The notes under the pieces: generated by a model
Told to the model about the DNA's origin: nothing
Databases searched by the model: none
Seen by the model: only the letters and a program-made list of their open reading frames with translations
Part shown: piece by piece, positions 17,473-26,195 of the stretch
Layout: every line of letters starts with the position of its first letter
Numbering within the stretch: position 1 is the first letter of the stretch
Assembly (NCBI GenBank): GCA_039193455.1
Contig: JBCCWO010000004.1
Span: forward strand, 1-64,000
Reading direction: 5' to 3'
Length of the DNA stretch: 64,000 nt
Origin: JBCBGF01 sp039193455
GTDB lineage: Bacteria > Pseudomonadota > Alphaproteobacteria > Rhodobacterales > Rhodobacteraceae
Translations under genes and position numbers: made by a program

Positions 17473-18573
17473 CTAGGGCAACAAGACTGCTTTGACGACT
17501 TCGCCGCTTTCAGTGTCGTGAATAGCCTCGTCGATTTGATCAAGCCGGTAGGTCGTGATCAGCTTGTCAAACGGAAAACGGCCAGTTTTCCATAGCGCAA
17601 CCAATTCCGGGATGAAGCTTCGAGGCACACTGTCGCCCTCTATGATGCCCCGTATGCCCCGACCTGACAGCAATGTTCTAAGCTCCAGTGTGAGTTCGGC
17701 TCCTGGGTTGGGCACTCCCAAAAGCCCGGCCATCCCCGTGAGGCGCAAGCATTCAACAGACTGACGCACAACCGCCGGAACGCCCGTGCAATCCAGCGCG
17801 TATTGCGCGCCATCACCAGTGATCTCGACAATGCGGTCCACTGCATTTTCCGAGCTACCATTGATCGTATGGGTCGCACCCATATCTCTTGCGATTGCGA
17901 GTCGGCGCTCCATCACATCTACGGCAATAACTTCGGTGCATCCGACAGCCCGTGCTGCCAGAACAGCCGACAATCCGACAGATCCTGCGCCAAAAACAGC
18001 GATTGAGGTACCCGCCCGGCAGGCCAAAGCGTTCATAACCGCCCCGGCACCAGTTTGGATGCCGCACCCGAGCGGCCCCATAATTTCAATTGGCACCACA
18101 GGATCGATTTTCACCACACTCTCTTCCGGCGCGATTGCATACTCGCCAAACGACGATTGTGCGAAGAAATAGCTGCTGAGCTCCTCGCCATCACTGTCTG
18201 TAAGCGGCGTGGTTCCGTCTGGCCGCCGCCCGCTGAAGTTACGCAAAAAGAACTGGTCACTGTAAGCCGGTTGTCCGTTCATGCAGTTCCTACATTGGCT
18301 GTCAAAACCGAAAGAGAGGACAACATGATCCCCCGGCGACACCGCGGTGACGTCCTGCCCAACTGTGTGGACGACACCGGATCCCTCGTGACCCAGAACC
18401 ATCGGGAATGGAATTGGGTAATGGCCTTCCCGAACCACCAGATCCGTATGACACAGCCCCACCCCGGCGATCTTCACGATCACTTCGTTTGGTCGCGGCA
18501 GCTCCATTCGGACCGTTTCGATATCGAAAGGGCCATCTTTGTTTCGCAATACTGCAGCTTGGTAGTATTTCAT
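17473..18573 (-). CDS. Zinc-dependent alcohol dehydrogenase (aryl-alcohol/class III type)
   Basis: This 366-residue medium-chain dehydrogenase has the catalytic zinc ligands in GLCHTDLVVREGHYP and GHEGSGVV near residues 37-66, and the NAD-binding FGAGSVGLSAVLAARAVG near 193-211. The structural-zinc lobe is reduced: QCRNCMNGQPAY replaces the usual four-cysteine motif, so at least one or two ligands are missing. It would oxidise an alcohol to an aldehyde for the aldehyde dehydrogenase encoded 73 bases upstream on the same strand (start 20080). No strong ribosome binding site is visible at 18573. Confidence 0.9.
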   Translation of the reverse strand: MKYYQAAVLRNKDGPFDIETVRMELPRPNEVIVKIAGVGLCHTDLVVREGHYPIPFPMVLGHEGSGVVHTVGQDVTAVSPGDHVVLSFGFDSQCRNCMNGQPAYSDQFFLRNFSGRRPDGTTPLTDSDGEELSSYFFAQSSFGEYAIAPEESVVKIDPVVPIEIMGPLGCGIQTGAGAVMNALACRAGTSIAVFGAGSVGLSAVLAARAVGCTEVIAVDVMERRLAIARDMGATHTINGSSENAVDRIVEITGDGAQYALDCTGVPAVVRQSVECLRLTGMAGLLGVPNPGAELTLELRTLLSGRGIRGIIEGDSVPRSFIPELVALWKTGRFPFDKLITTYRLDQIDEAIHDTESGEVVKAVLLP

Positions 18574-18646
18574 TTGGGCTCGAGTGCTAGTTGGCGGGGA
18601 CGTCCGGGAGAAAACGGCCCCGCCAAGATGTCGAACAAAGCGTGAT

Positions 18647-20080
18647 TTAATTCATCGCAAAGATCGACTTGTAAGTTTGGTAAGCGTTCATCGCCTCGGG
18701 CCCGAACTCTCTTCCCATACCACTTTGCTTGATACCGCCGAAAGGCGATCCTACCGAGATGACATACCCGTTCAAACCAATAGAACCGGTCTGCACCTTT
18801 TCTGCCACGGCCTTTGCGCGGGCCTTGTCTTTGCTCCAGACAGAACCGCCAAGACCGAAGTCACTGTCGTTGGCGATCTCAATGGCCTGCTTTTCGCCCT
18901 CATAAGGGATGATGGACAGAACCGGACCGAATATTTCTTCGCGCGCAATAGTTGCCCCGTTGTCCACATCAGCAAACACAGTCGGTTCTACAAACCAACC
19001 ACCTTGCGAGGTGCCAGGTCTGCGCCCGCCTGTCACCAAGCGACCTTCACTCTTCCCAATCTCAATGTAGCGTTCCACGCGGGCACGGTGCTCTTCGGAG
19101 GCGAGCGGCCCAACGTGGGTATCTGGGTCCATGGCATCCCCAACGTTCAGCCCGCCGACGAAACCAGCCACAGCTTCAACGATCTCGTCGTAGCGGCTCT
19201 TGGGTGCAAGGATACGCGTGCCAAGATAACAGGTCTGCCCATTATTTAGCAGACACGCGGTCGGGATTCCCTGCGTAAAGGTCTCCAAATCCGTGTCTTC
19301 CAGCAAGATCGCTGCAGACTTGCCGCCGAGCTCCAGCGTGACTGGGCGCAAAAGCTCGCCGCAGCGCGCGGCAATCCTGCGACCTGCCGCCGTCGACCCG
19401 GTGAACGCTACCTTGTCGATGCTCGGATGTTCGATCAGGTATTGGCCCACTTCGCGATCTGCCGGCACCCAGTTCAGAACACCCGCCGGAACCCCGGCCG
19501 CAAGAGCGGCTTCGGCCATGACATAGCTGTCCAGAACTGTTCCAGGAGACGGTTTGATTACCATCGTGCATCCGGCAGCCATTGCTGGACCGAGCTTGAC
19601 GAGCGACAGATTGACTGGAAAGTTCCAAGGAATGATTGCAGCCACGACACCGACAGGTAGGCGCTGCACGAATGTCTCGGTACCTAACTGTGACGGACGG
19701 ACATCTTCCAACACCATCTCATCGGCAAGATCTGCATAGTAGTCCAGAATGTTAGGCGCCACGTCGCCCTCGAACGCCCCCGAAATTGAGATTGGCATCC
19801 CGTTTTGCGTGCTCACGGCCTGAGCCGTTTGCGGTGCCCGCTTGCGCAGTTCTTCGGCAAAACGCCGCATGATGCGTGCACGCTCGGATGGTGCCATCCG
19901 GGGCCACTCTCCACCATCAAACGCAGAACGCGCCGCCGTCACCGCGGCATCAATATCGGCAGTTCCAGCTTCCGCTGTCGTTCCTACCGTCTCGCCCGTC
20001 GATGCGTTCTTGATTGTGAACTGGGCATCTGTGGCTGGCTTGGCCCATTCGTTTCCAATGAAAAATCTATCATGCAGCAT
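18647..20080 (-). CDS. Aldehyde dehydrogenase 1 (NAD(P)-dependent)
   Basis: The 477-residue enzyme converts an aldehyde to the acid. Visible are the IIPWNFPVNLSLVKLGPA cofactor segment near residue 150, FTGSTAAGRRIA, the catalytic Glu in LELGGKSAAILLED, the nucleophilic Cys in NNGQTCYLGTRI, and EEIFGPVLSIIPYE. The start at 20080 follows a strong GGGAGGAAAC ribosome binding site. It forms an operon with the alcohol dehydrogenase downstream, so alcohol is taken to acid for the acyl-CoA ligases. The gene is divergent from MarR regulator 2. Confidence 0.95.
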   Translation of the reverse strand: MLHDRFFIGNEWAKPATDAQFTIKNASTGETVGTTAEAGTADIDAAVTAARSAFDGGEWPRMAPSERARIMRRFAEELRKRAPQTAQAVSTQNGMPISISGAFEGDVAPNILDYYADLADEMVLEDVRPSQLGTETFVQRLPVGVVAAIIPWNFPVNLSLVKLGPAMAAGCTMVIKPSPGTVLDSYVMAEAALAAGVPAGVLNWVPADREVGQYLIEHPSIDKVAFTGSTAAGRRIAARCGELLRPVTLELGGKSAAILLEDTDLETFTQGIPTACLLNNGQTCYLGTRILAPKSRYDEIVEAVAGFVGGLNVGDAMDPDTHVGPLASEEHRARVERYIEIGKSEGRLVTGGRRPGTSQGGWFVEPTVFADVDNGATIAREEIFGPVLSIIPYEGEKQAIEIANDSDFGLGGSVWSKDKARAKAVAEKVQTGSIGLNGYVISVGSPFGGIKQSGMGREFGPEAMNAYQTYKSIFAMN

Positions 20081-20170
20081 ATGTTTCCTCCCTTTGGCTT
20101 GGATTTCCTGGATGCTCTTCCTCGGTGAAGCACCCGAGTGGCCGTTTTTTACAATCGATACTGGACTGCA

Positions 20171-20216
20171 ATTTGCTTCGCTCGTTATTAATACGTATAT
20201 GAACTAATAGCAACAA
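20171..20216. promoter_or_regulatory. Operator-like element in the aldehyde dehydrogenase promoter
   Basis: The block contains ATTTGCTTCGC at 20171-20181 and, on the minus strand, TTGCTATTAG followed by TTCATATACGTA, both related to the elements before the dctP genes. It lies 90-135 bases upstream of the aldehyde dehydrogenase start. Spacing and match are looser than in the three best sites. Confidence 0.4.
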
Positions 20217-20248
20217 GATTTGCCCTCCAAATTGATGGGGCACACAGG

Positions 20249-20277
20249 TTGACGACATACCGTTCGCATCCTAATTA
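20249..20277 (+). promoter_or_regulatory. Sigma-70-type promoter for MarR regulator 2
   Basis: TTGACG (20249-20254) and TAATTA (20272-20277) are separated by exactly 17 bases, about 50 bases before the start codon at 20326. This is a good match to a housekeeping -35/-10 pair. Confidence 0.6.
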
Positions 20278-20325
20278 TAAATTGCGTTGTGTATCTCTCG
20301 ACGCAAGGCAAGAGAAGGACAACAA

Positions 20326-20817
20326 ATGCCAGACACCGCAATTGCCTCCGTTGAAGAAAGCCAGTCCGAGAACGAAGCAGGCCTGGTTTTTCAACATGTC
20401 GCGCGCCAACGGATCAAACTACTGGACGCGTTCCTGGCCCCGCACGGGCTTACTTCGGCTCAGGTCTACCTGTTGAACAGGCTCTTGCAGGAGGACGGTC
20501 GCACGCAAGTAGAGCTCGCGCGGCTTCTGGGGATCGGGACGGTCGCCGTGAGCGGTATGGTTGACCGGCTTGAGGCCGCCGATTGGGTTGAGCGGCGCCC
20601 AGACGGCAAAGACCGCCGCACAAAGCGTGTCTTTCTCAAAGCATCGGCCACATCGAAGAAGCATGTCTTAAGTGAGGCTGCTGCGCAGGTGAATGCGCTA
20701 TCATTCGCCACCCTCAGCGACGCCGAAGTCGATCAGCTTTTGACACTTATGCGGCGGGTGCGTGGGAACCTTCGCGACGCCCTGGCCGGAGAGGTCCCGA
20801 CCCTCATGCGAGGCTAG
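20326..20817 (+). CDS. MarR family transcriptional regulator 2
   Basis: The 163-residue winged-helix protein starts at 20326, behind AGAGAAGGAC; an ORF from 20287 lacks such a site. The DNA-binding core is TQVELARLLGIGTVAVSGMVDRLEAADWVERR followed by the wing PDGKDRRTKRVFLKAS. It is divergent from the aldehyde/alcohol dehydrogenase operon and its last four bases overlap the end of the convergent ligase gene. It is a candidate regulator of the alcohol-oxidation arm or of the whole catabolic regulon. It is distinct in sequence from MarR regulator 1. Confidence 0.9.
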   Translation: MPDTAIASVEESQSENEAGLVFQHVARQRIKLLDAFLAPHGLTSAQVYLLNRLLQEDGRTQVELARLLGIGTVAVSGMVDRLEAADWVERRPDGKDRRTKRVFLKASATSKKHVLSEAAAQVNALSFATLSDAEVDQLLTLMRRVRGNLRDALAGEVPTLMRG

Positions 20818-22331
20818 ATCGCGCGGTCGGCGTCTTGCCAGAACTTCGCACGCAGCTCCCTCTTCTTAACCTTCCCGGCCTCGTCTCTAGGAAAGCTCCG
20901 CTGCTCTTCGATGTGATGCGGCACCATGTAGGCTGCTATCCTAGCGCCCAAAAAAGCTGTCAGCTCGGAGACATTCAATCCGCGACCAGGCGCCGGTTCT
21001 ATCACCGCGGCGACCCTCTCACCCGCAATGTCATCAGGAATACCAAAGACAGCACAATCGGCCACATCTTCATGCGCCAAGATCGCTGCCTCGATCTGTG
21101 CAGGATAGATATTGACCCCATTTGAGATGATCATATCGGTTTTCCTGTCACTCAAAAACAGGTAACCGTCCTCATCGAGGAACCCTACATCCCCCATGGA
21201 CACAAGATCACCCGCGCCCGCTTCGGCACGGGCGTCCGCGCGGTTAAGATAGGTGAAATCCGGAAGGTCATCGCGGCGCCCGTAGATCTCACCGATCTCG
21301 CCATGCTGACACGGTTCCCCAGCGTCATTGAGAATTGCGACCCGCGCTGTTGGCACCGCACGACCGACCGTTCCGGGGCGCGCCACGGCGTCTTCACTGG
21401 ACGCAAACGTTACCGCTCCCAACTCCGTTGAGCCGTAGTATTCGTAAATCACGGGCCCCCACCAATCGATCATGGCCGCCTTTACGTCCGGTGCACAAGG
21501 CGCACCGGCCACAACCACGTGCCGAAGGCTCGTCAGATCATACCGCCTCCTGACCTCGTCTGGTAGGCGCAAGAACCGCTGAAACATCGCGGGAACTACG
21601 AAGCTGGTGGTCACCTGATAGGTTTCTATGTCCCGAAGCATGATCTCAGCTTCAAATCGCGCGGGAAGGACCACGCTCCCCCCATACTTCAAGGTACCGT
21701 CCATGAACCGGTGCGCCGCCGCATGGTAAAGCGGTGTGGCAAGCAAGGTATTTGCAGCATTATCAAAGAACGCATCATAAGCGACGCGAGCGGGCTGCGC
21801 CGTGCCCAATCTCTGGACGCCCTTCGGGCGACCGGTTGTGCCTGAAGTGTAGATCAGAGGGTATGGGCGTGCCGTTGAGGCTTCGGAGATCGGATCGTGT
21901 TGCTCCAACAAGCTAGACCAAAGCTCTTCGTCATCAGCCACGGCTACAAGTTCTGGCGCGACCCTGAAGGCCGCGGCAACCGCGTCCGGTGTCGGCACCA
22001 AAAGCACCGTCAGTCTGTCCTTGATATCATCTGGGATCAGACTTTTCGCAGCATTCCAAAGATCGACATGCGCTACCAAAAAGGTTGCCGCGCTATCTTC
22101 CAAAATGAAGCTCACATCAGTCCCTGTGAGATGCCAGTTCAGCGGCAAGGTTGCAGCACCCGCGAGCCGCACGGCTTCGCTCACCGTTGCGAAGGCAACA
22201 TCGTTGCGCAGAAGGAGGGCTACAGTCTCGCCCATTGCTCCAAGCTTCTGAAGGCCCGCCGCGCCGCGAGCAGCTTCATCAGAGATATCGGCAAGCAGAT
22301 AGACTTGGTCCGCGAAAACAATCTTCGACAT
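20814..22331 (-). CDS. AMP-dependent acyl-CoA ligase 2
   Basis: This 505-residue ligase has the P-loop LIYTSGTTGRPKGVQ near residue 160, the YEYYGSTELGAVTF loop, MGDVGFLDEDGYLFLSDRKTDM and the C-terminal FPRDEAGKVKKRELR with the catalytic lysine context. The start at 22331 is preferred over 22349 because GGGAGGACG precedes it closely. It is divergent from MaoC paralogue 2 and shares with it a copy of the operator. It probably activates an alternative acid or a degradation intermediate; the substrate is not readable from sequence. Confidence 0.92.
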   Translation of the reverse strand: MSKIVFADQVYLLADISDEAARGAAGLQKLGAMGETVALLLRNDVAFATVSEAVRLAGAATLPLNWHLTGTDVSFILEDSAATFLVAHVDLWNAAKSLIPDDIKDRLTVLLVPTPDAVAAAFRVAPELVAVADDEELWSSLLEQHDPISEASTARPYPLIYTSGTTGRPKGVQRLGTAQPARVAYDAFFDNAANTLLATPLYHAAAHRFMDGTLKYGGSVVLPARFEAEIMLRDIETYQVTTSFVVPAMFQRFLRLPDEVRRRYDLTSLRHVVVAGAPCAPDVKAAMIDWWGPVIYEYYGSTELGAVTFASSEDAVARPGTVGRAVPTARVAILNDAGEPCQHGEIGEIYGRRDDLPDFTYLNRADARAEAGAGDLVSMGDVGFLDEDGYLFLSDRKTDMIISNGVNIYPAQIEAAILAHEDVADCAVFGIPDDIAGERVAAVIEPAPGRGLNVSELTAFLGARIAAYMVPHHIEEQRSFPRDEAGKVKKRELRAKFWQDADRAI

Positions 22332-22353
22332 CGGCGTCCTCCCTTGCAATCCT

Positions 22354-22390
22354 AATAATTCGCTTGCTATCTATTTGCAAGTGTACTATT
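22354..22390. promoter_or_regulatory. Palindromic operator between ligase 2 and MaoC paralogue 2
   Basis: AATAATTCGCTTGC (22354-22367), a 9-nt spacer ending ATTT, then GCAAGT (22377-22382) reproduces the element at 9608 with the same spacing. It lies in the 114-base divergent region and would cover promoters in both directions. Confidence 0.65.
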
Positions 22391-22445
22391 TGTTGGCGCA
22401 GTGAGATGGGCGCATTTCGCGCAACAACCTTGGGCGGCGTACCGG

Positions 22446-23318
22446 ATGGCAATTGTCGAAACTGTAAGTGATTTCCGAGCAAAACTTGAGACTTTCGCTT
22501 TCCCGGACGTCACGCAGAGCTACAGTACCAAAGACTGTATCCTCTACGCACTCGGCATCGGATTCGGCGAAGACCCCACGCACCGGGCCGAACTTCCTTT
22601 TGTCTTTGAAGAACCCAATCTGAGCGTCGTCCCCTCAATGGCGGCAGTGCTAGCCAGCCCCGGCTTTTGGGCCCGGGACCCGGCCACCGGGGTAGACTGG
22701 CAGCGCTTTCTCCACGCCGAACAAGACGTAGTTTTGCACCGGCAACTAGCGGCAGAAGCCACCGTAAGGGCAAAAACGCGCATCACTCGCATCATCGACA
22801 AAGGCCCTACAAAGGGGGCACTCATCTATCTTGAGCGTGAGATCGTGGACCAATTCGGTGCTCTGGCCACTGTAAAGGTGGTGAATTTCGCGCGCGGGAA
22901 TGGCGGTTGTGGCGGTGACGATGGACCTCAGCCCACACCACATGAGATCCCTGATCGTCCACCAGAAGCGCGCTTTGAAACCCATACTGATCCGCGGTCA
23001 GCCCTGTTTTATCGGCTGTCTGGTGATCCGAACCCACTTCACGCCGACCCCGACGTCGCCGCTGCCGCGGGCTTCAACCGTCCAATCCTTCACGGCCTTT
23101 GCTCATTTGGCATCGCCACGCGCGCGGTTCTGGCAACCTACTGCAGCTATCGGCCCGAGCGCCTTCGCTCGATTAAATTACGCTTCTCAAATCCGGTATA
23201 CCCGGGAGAAACCATCCGAGTGGAAATGTGGCGGGACGGACCCGAGATCTCCTTTCGAGCCACCGTGGCTGACCGGGGCGTAACGGCACTCGATCATGGC
23301 CAAGCCCTGATCGACTGA
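22446..23318 (+). CDS. MaoC-type double hot-dog enoyl-CoA hydratase (paralogue 2)
   Basis: About 290 residues long, this protein is a paralogue of 14703-15557: both contain DCI(V)LYALG(I)G near the N-terminus, PGFWA(R/K)DP(A/S)TG in the first hot-dog and RLSGD.NPLHADPD with HGLC in the second, which includes the hydratase-2 Asp and His. The frame is open from a GTG at 22401, but that would leave almost no leader after the operator; the ATG at 22446 fits the paralogue's N-terminus better. It is followed by aldehyde dehydrogenase 2 in a probable two-gene operon. Confidence 0.9.
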   Translation: MAIVETVSDFRAKLETFAFPDVTQSYSTKDCILYALGIGFGEDPTHRAELPFVFEEPNLSVVPSMAAVLASPGFWARDPATGVDWQRFLHAEQDVVLHRQLAAEATVRAKTRITRIIDKGPTKGALIYLEREIVDQFGALATVKVVNFARGNGGCGGDDGPQPTPHEIPDRPPEARFETHTDPRSALFYRLSGDPNPLHADPDVAAAAGFNRPILHGLCSFGIATRAVLATYCSYRPERLRSIKLRFSNPVYPGETIRVEMWRDGPEISFRATVADRGVTALDHGQALID

Positions 23319-23345
23319 GCAGCCCACACCAAAGGGACATCTCGA

Positions 23346-24821
23346 ATGCACTTCGACCCCAAGACCTTGGCGCGCCCTGAAGGAGTTTTCCTCGGAGGCA
23401 ACCTTAGGAAAGCGACCGGCGATCATTTTCCTCATCTTTGTCCATCCGATACCACGGTAAGCTTGGCATACCCAACAGCGACAGTTGATGATGTGGATCA
23501 GGCTGTCGAGATTGCACGCCATGCACTGCGGACGTCGGCATGGGCCGAGCTTGGCGCAAAAGCACGCGGTCGTGTCCTCTTACGTTGGGCTGATCTCATT
23601 GCTGCACATGCCGAAGAGCTAGCAACACTTGAAGCGGTGTCCTCATCCCGGCCCTACAAAGATGCTCTTGCACGCGACGTTCATGTGGCCGCGTCTGCTT
23701 TGCGAACCTTTATGGCCTATGCTGAAACGCATGAGAGCGCGGTTACAGAGACACCCGTAAATCAGCTTTCTCTTGTGACAACGGAACCTCACGGCATCGT
23801 CGCTGCGATTGCGCCTTGGAATTTTCCATTGATCCTTTCGAGTTGGAAATTTGCTCCCGCGCTTGCCGCTGGCAATGCCGTAATCTTAAAGCCATCCGAA
23901 CTCACACCGTTCTCAGCGTTGAGGATAGCGGAACTGAGCGTGAAGGCCGGCCTTCCGCCAGGCTTGTTCAGCGTTCTACCGGGCGATGCGAACGTCGGAC
24001 GCGCCATGGTGACCCATCCGGGCGTCGACTATGTGACGTTCACTGGCTCTTCAGCGACGGGGGCGGCCATCATGGCTGACGCCGCGCATCATGGACTTAA
24101 ACCCGTGAGTTTGGAGTTGGGCGGAAAGGGCGCCCAGCTTGTTTTCGATGATGCTCAAGACCTCGGCAAAGTGGCTGATCTCGTCGCCCGTGGGGTCGTA
24201 ACGAATGCAGGCCAGGTTTGCTTCGCGGGATCACGCCTTGTTGTCCACTCGGCTGTGAAGGATTTACTACTCGAACAAGTCGCCCAACGAATGCAGGCAG
24301 TTCAGCCCGGTCCAACATGGTCTGACGCCACCTCATTGTCACCGATAATTAACACACATCAGATCGACCGCATCGAGCGCATCGTTCGCGATGCGTCTGC
24401 GCAAGGGGCAGTCCCCCTGCTTGGTGGTGAACGCCTGGACGCAGGGAACATCAATGCGTTCGAACCAACGATTCTCGATGGCGTCGGACCCGGCAACGCA
24501 GCTTTTGAACAGGAAGTGTTTGGTCCGGTTCTCTCAGTAGACACCTTTGAAGAATTTGAGGATGGGATAGCCAAAGCCAATCATCCAGAATTCGGCTTGG
24601 CCACCGCTGTTCATTCAAGAAGCTTGGATCGGGCGATCCTCGCGGCGCGCAAGATTGAGAGCGGAACTGTTTGGATCAATCATTGGGGTCGTGGCGATGA
24701 CATGACGAGCCCATTTGGTGGGGTTAAGCGCTCTGGCATCGGGAAAGACCTCGGGCGGGCGGGATACGAAAAATACCTGAAATCAAAGTCTGTCTGGGTC
24801 GAGCTAGGCCAACATTCATAG
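23346..24821 (+). CDS. Aldehyde dehydrogenase 2
   Basis: The 491-residue enzyme shows IAAIAPWNFPLILSSWKFAP near residue 140, FTGSSATGAAIMADAA, LELGGKGAQLVFDD with the general-base glutamate, the nucleophilic cysteine in NAGQVCFAGSRLV and FEQEVFGPVLSVDTFE. It begins 27 bases after MaoC paralogue 2, behind AAGGGAC. Having a second aldehyde dehydrogenase together with a second ligase and a second MaoC suggests a duplicated or two-stage pathway. It is the last clear gene before the scar region. Confidence 0.95.
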   Translation: MHFDPKTLARPEGVFLGGNLRKATGDHFPHLCPSDTTVSLAYPTATVDDVDQAVEIARHALRTSAWAELGAKARGRVLLRWADLIAAHAEELATLEAVSSSRPYKDALARDVHVAASALRTFMAYAETHESAVTETPVNQLSLVTTEPHGIVAAIAPWNFPLILSSWKFAPALAAGNAVILKPSELTPFSALRIAELSVKAGLPPGLFSVLPGDANVGRAMVTHPGVDYVTFTGSSATGAAIMADAAHHGLKPVSLELGGKGAQLVFDDAQDLGKVADLVARGVVTNAGQVCFAGSRLVVHSAVKDLLLEQVAQRMQAVQPGPTWSDATSLSPIINTHQIDRIERIVRDASAQGAVPLLGGERLDAGNINAFEPTILDGVGPGNAAFEQEVFGPVLSVDTFEEFEDGIAKANHPEFGLATAVHSRSLDRAILAARKIESGTVWINHWGRGDDMTSPFGGVKRSGIGKDLGRAGYEKYLKSKSVWVELGQHS

Positions 24822-25105
24822 TCCGAGCGGCAGGCGCAGGAACTCTCTGACGAGATCGAAATGGACACACCGAAACTGCAATCTTCCTTCCTCAAACACA
24901 CGCTTCTTGGGTTCACCGATGGCTTTATAGTTGGCTATCGACTGCCGAAACACGGTCGTCTCGTGCTTCTCTTCGCCACTACACGCGACTTCGGTTGATT
25001 GTGAAACAAGGGTTCCCCTTAGGCGGCAGAGGTTCAGTTCTTGGGCGCCGAAGAGGTGGCAAGCGGCTCCGGGGTCGTACTTAAGGGATACGGCCGGGCG
25101 GATGT
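24822..25105. other. Gene-poor scar region, left part
   Basis: A minus-strand open frame covers 24816-25130 (104 codons, ending VREFLRLPLGL) and has protein-like composition, but its first codons fall inside the 248-bp repeat and no family is recognised. It may be the 3' end of a gene cut by insertion of the repeat. No ribosome binding site supports it as an intact gene. Confidence 0.3.
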
Positions 25106-25353
25106 GGTCCACCACACAAATGGGTCGCAAAAGGCTCCTTCCTCAAACGGATGCACCCCTGAAAAAGCTCCTAGCGCTTCGGTATGGCCATTGAAATCAC
25201 GCAGATGCGAAGGCGACTAGTTTCCGCCCGCCTACCGAACAAGACGCGACACAGCCCGAAATCGCGCGATCGAAAGATGAACATGTCCTGCACACGGCAT
25301 CTCTCAAGCACTTGAAAAAAATCACAAATCGTCACCATCCATCATGGGGGCGA
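25106..25353. repeat. Dispersed 248-bp repeat, copy 1
   Basis: From GGTCCACCACA to GGGGGCGA this segment aligns without gaps to 61207-61454, with about 26 substitutions counted by eye (roughly 90% identity). Sharp loss of similarity at both ends defines the unit. On the minus strand copy 2 has an open frame (61158-61439) that in copy 1 is interrupted by TAG, so it is not clearly coding. The family of the element is not recognised. Confidence 0.8.
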
Positions 25354-26011
25354 TAGAAAGGCGCGCTGCCTCTGTGGCTGCGTTGAACGGCATTCAGAGA
25401 TCCTCTCGGCTCCGCCAGCGATTAAGATGGAGCCGCAACGAACACCATACGCACACGGCGCCTAATCTACCACCCTGCCCCGCGCAAAGGCAGGTAGACG
25501 GCGGTATTTTGAGGGTTGGACGGCTGCACTATCGTCAAGTTCCATTCGGTTGAGTTCCAACGCGGGATGATGCTCATCGCCGAAGAGATCCTAGATGCCA
25601 ACATTGGTGCGGCACGCGGGGCATGGCCGTGACGAGTCAATACCACAGAATGCTGCACCTCCCATCAATGTCCGGTTCTCGGGAGTTGCGTTCTGCTTCG
25701 TTGCGAAAGCACTAACAGCAAAAGGACAACACGAATTAGGCGAAGCATATTGCAAGAGTACCCACCATAGCAAAACGCATAATCCGCGCCCCATTTTTTG
25801 TTTCGGTGTCGAATGATGCTAGAGACAAAAAGTGGTGACTAATCCGGCCCCCAAGATAAAGCCGAAGTTGCAGCTGAAATTGACGATGCCCGACGTTACG
25901 CCCCCAGCTTGTTTTGACGCACCATTCATCACGGCGGCATTTGATCCGGCCAGGGAAAACCTGGTAGCTGGGTACCAGAAAAACCAAAACCAGATTTAAC
26001 CCAAGAAGCCC
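25354..26011. other. Gene-poor scar region, middle part
   Basis: Only short, mutually overlapping frames are present (for example 25595-25816 plus, 25591-25794 minus, 25736-26104 minus), none with a convincing ribosome binding site or family. Together with the repeat on its left and the IS remnant on its right this looks like degenerate insertion debris. Confidence 0.4.
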
Positions 26012-26195
26012 TGAACCGCCCCACCTGAATTCGTCCACCGTATTGGTTAGAAAAGGAGGACCAGGAATGGGGAACAAGCGACACAAGCCGGAAGAGATTG
26101 TCACGAAGCTACGCCATGATGAGGCACTCGTGGGACACCGCTTGGCGCTTCAGCACTTAGCCGAGCTTGATGGCGAAGCTATAGCTTTGTTTTAA
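26012..26195 (+). mobile_element. IS3-type element remnant (left end and orfA start)
   Basis: TGAACCGCCCC at 26012-26022 resembles the terminal inverted repeat of many IS3-family elements. Fifty bases on, AAGGAGG precedes an ATG at 26067 whose product starts MGNKRHKPEEIVTKLR, the typical opening of IS3-group orfA transposase proteins. After about 24 codons the resemblance stops and the frame ends with TAA at 26193-26195, far short of a normal orfA of roughly 90-100 codons. No orfB or right end was found, so this is a non-functional stub. Confidence 0.7.
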
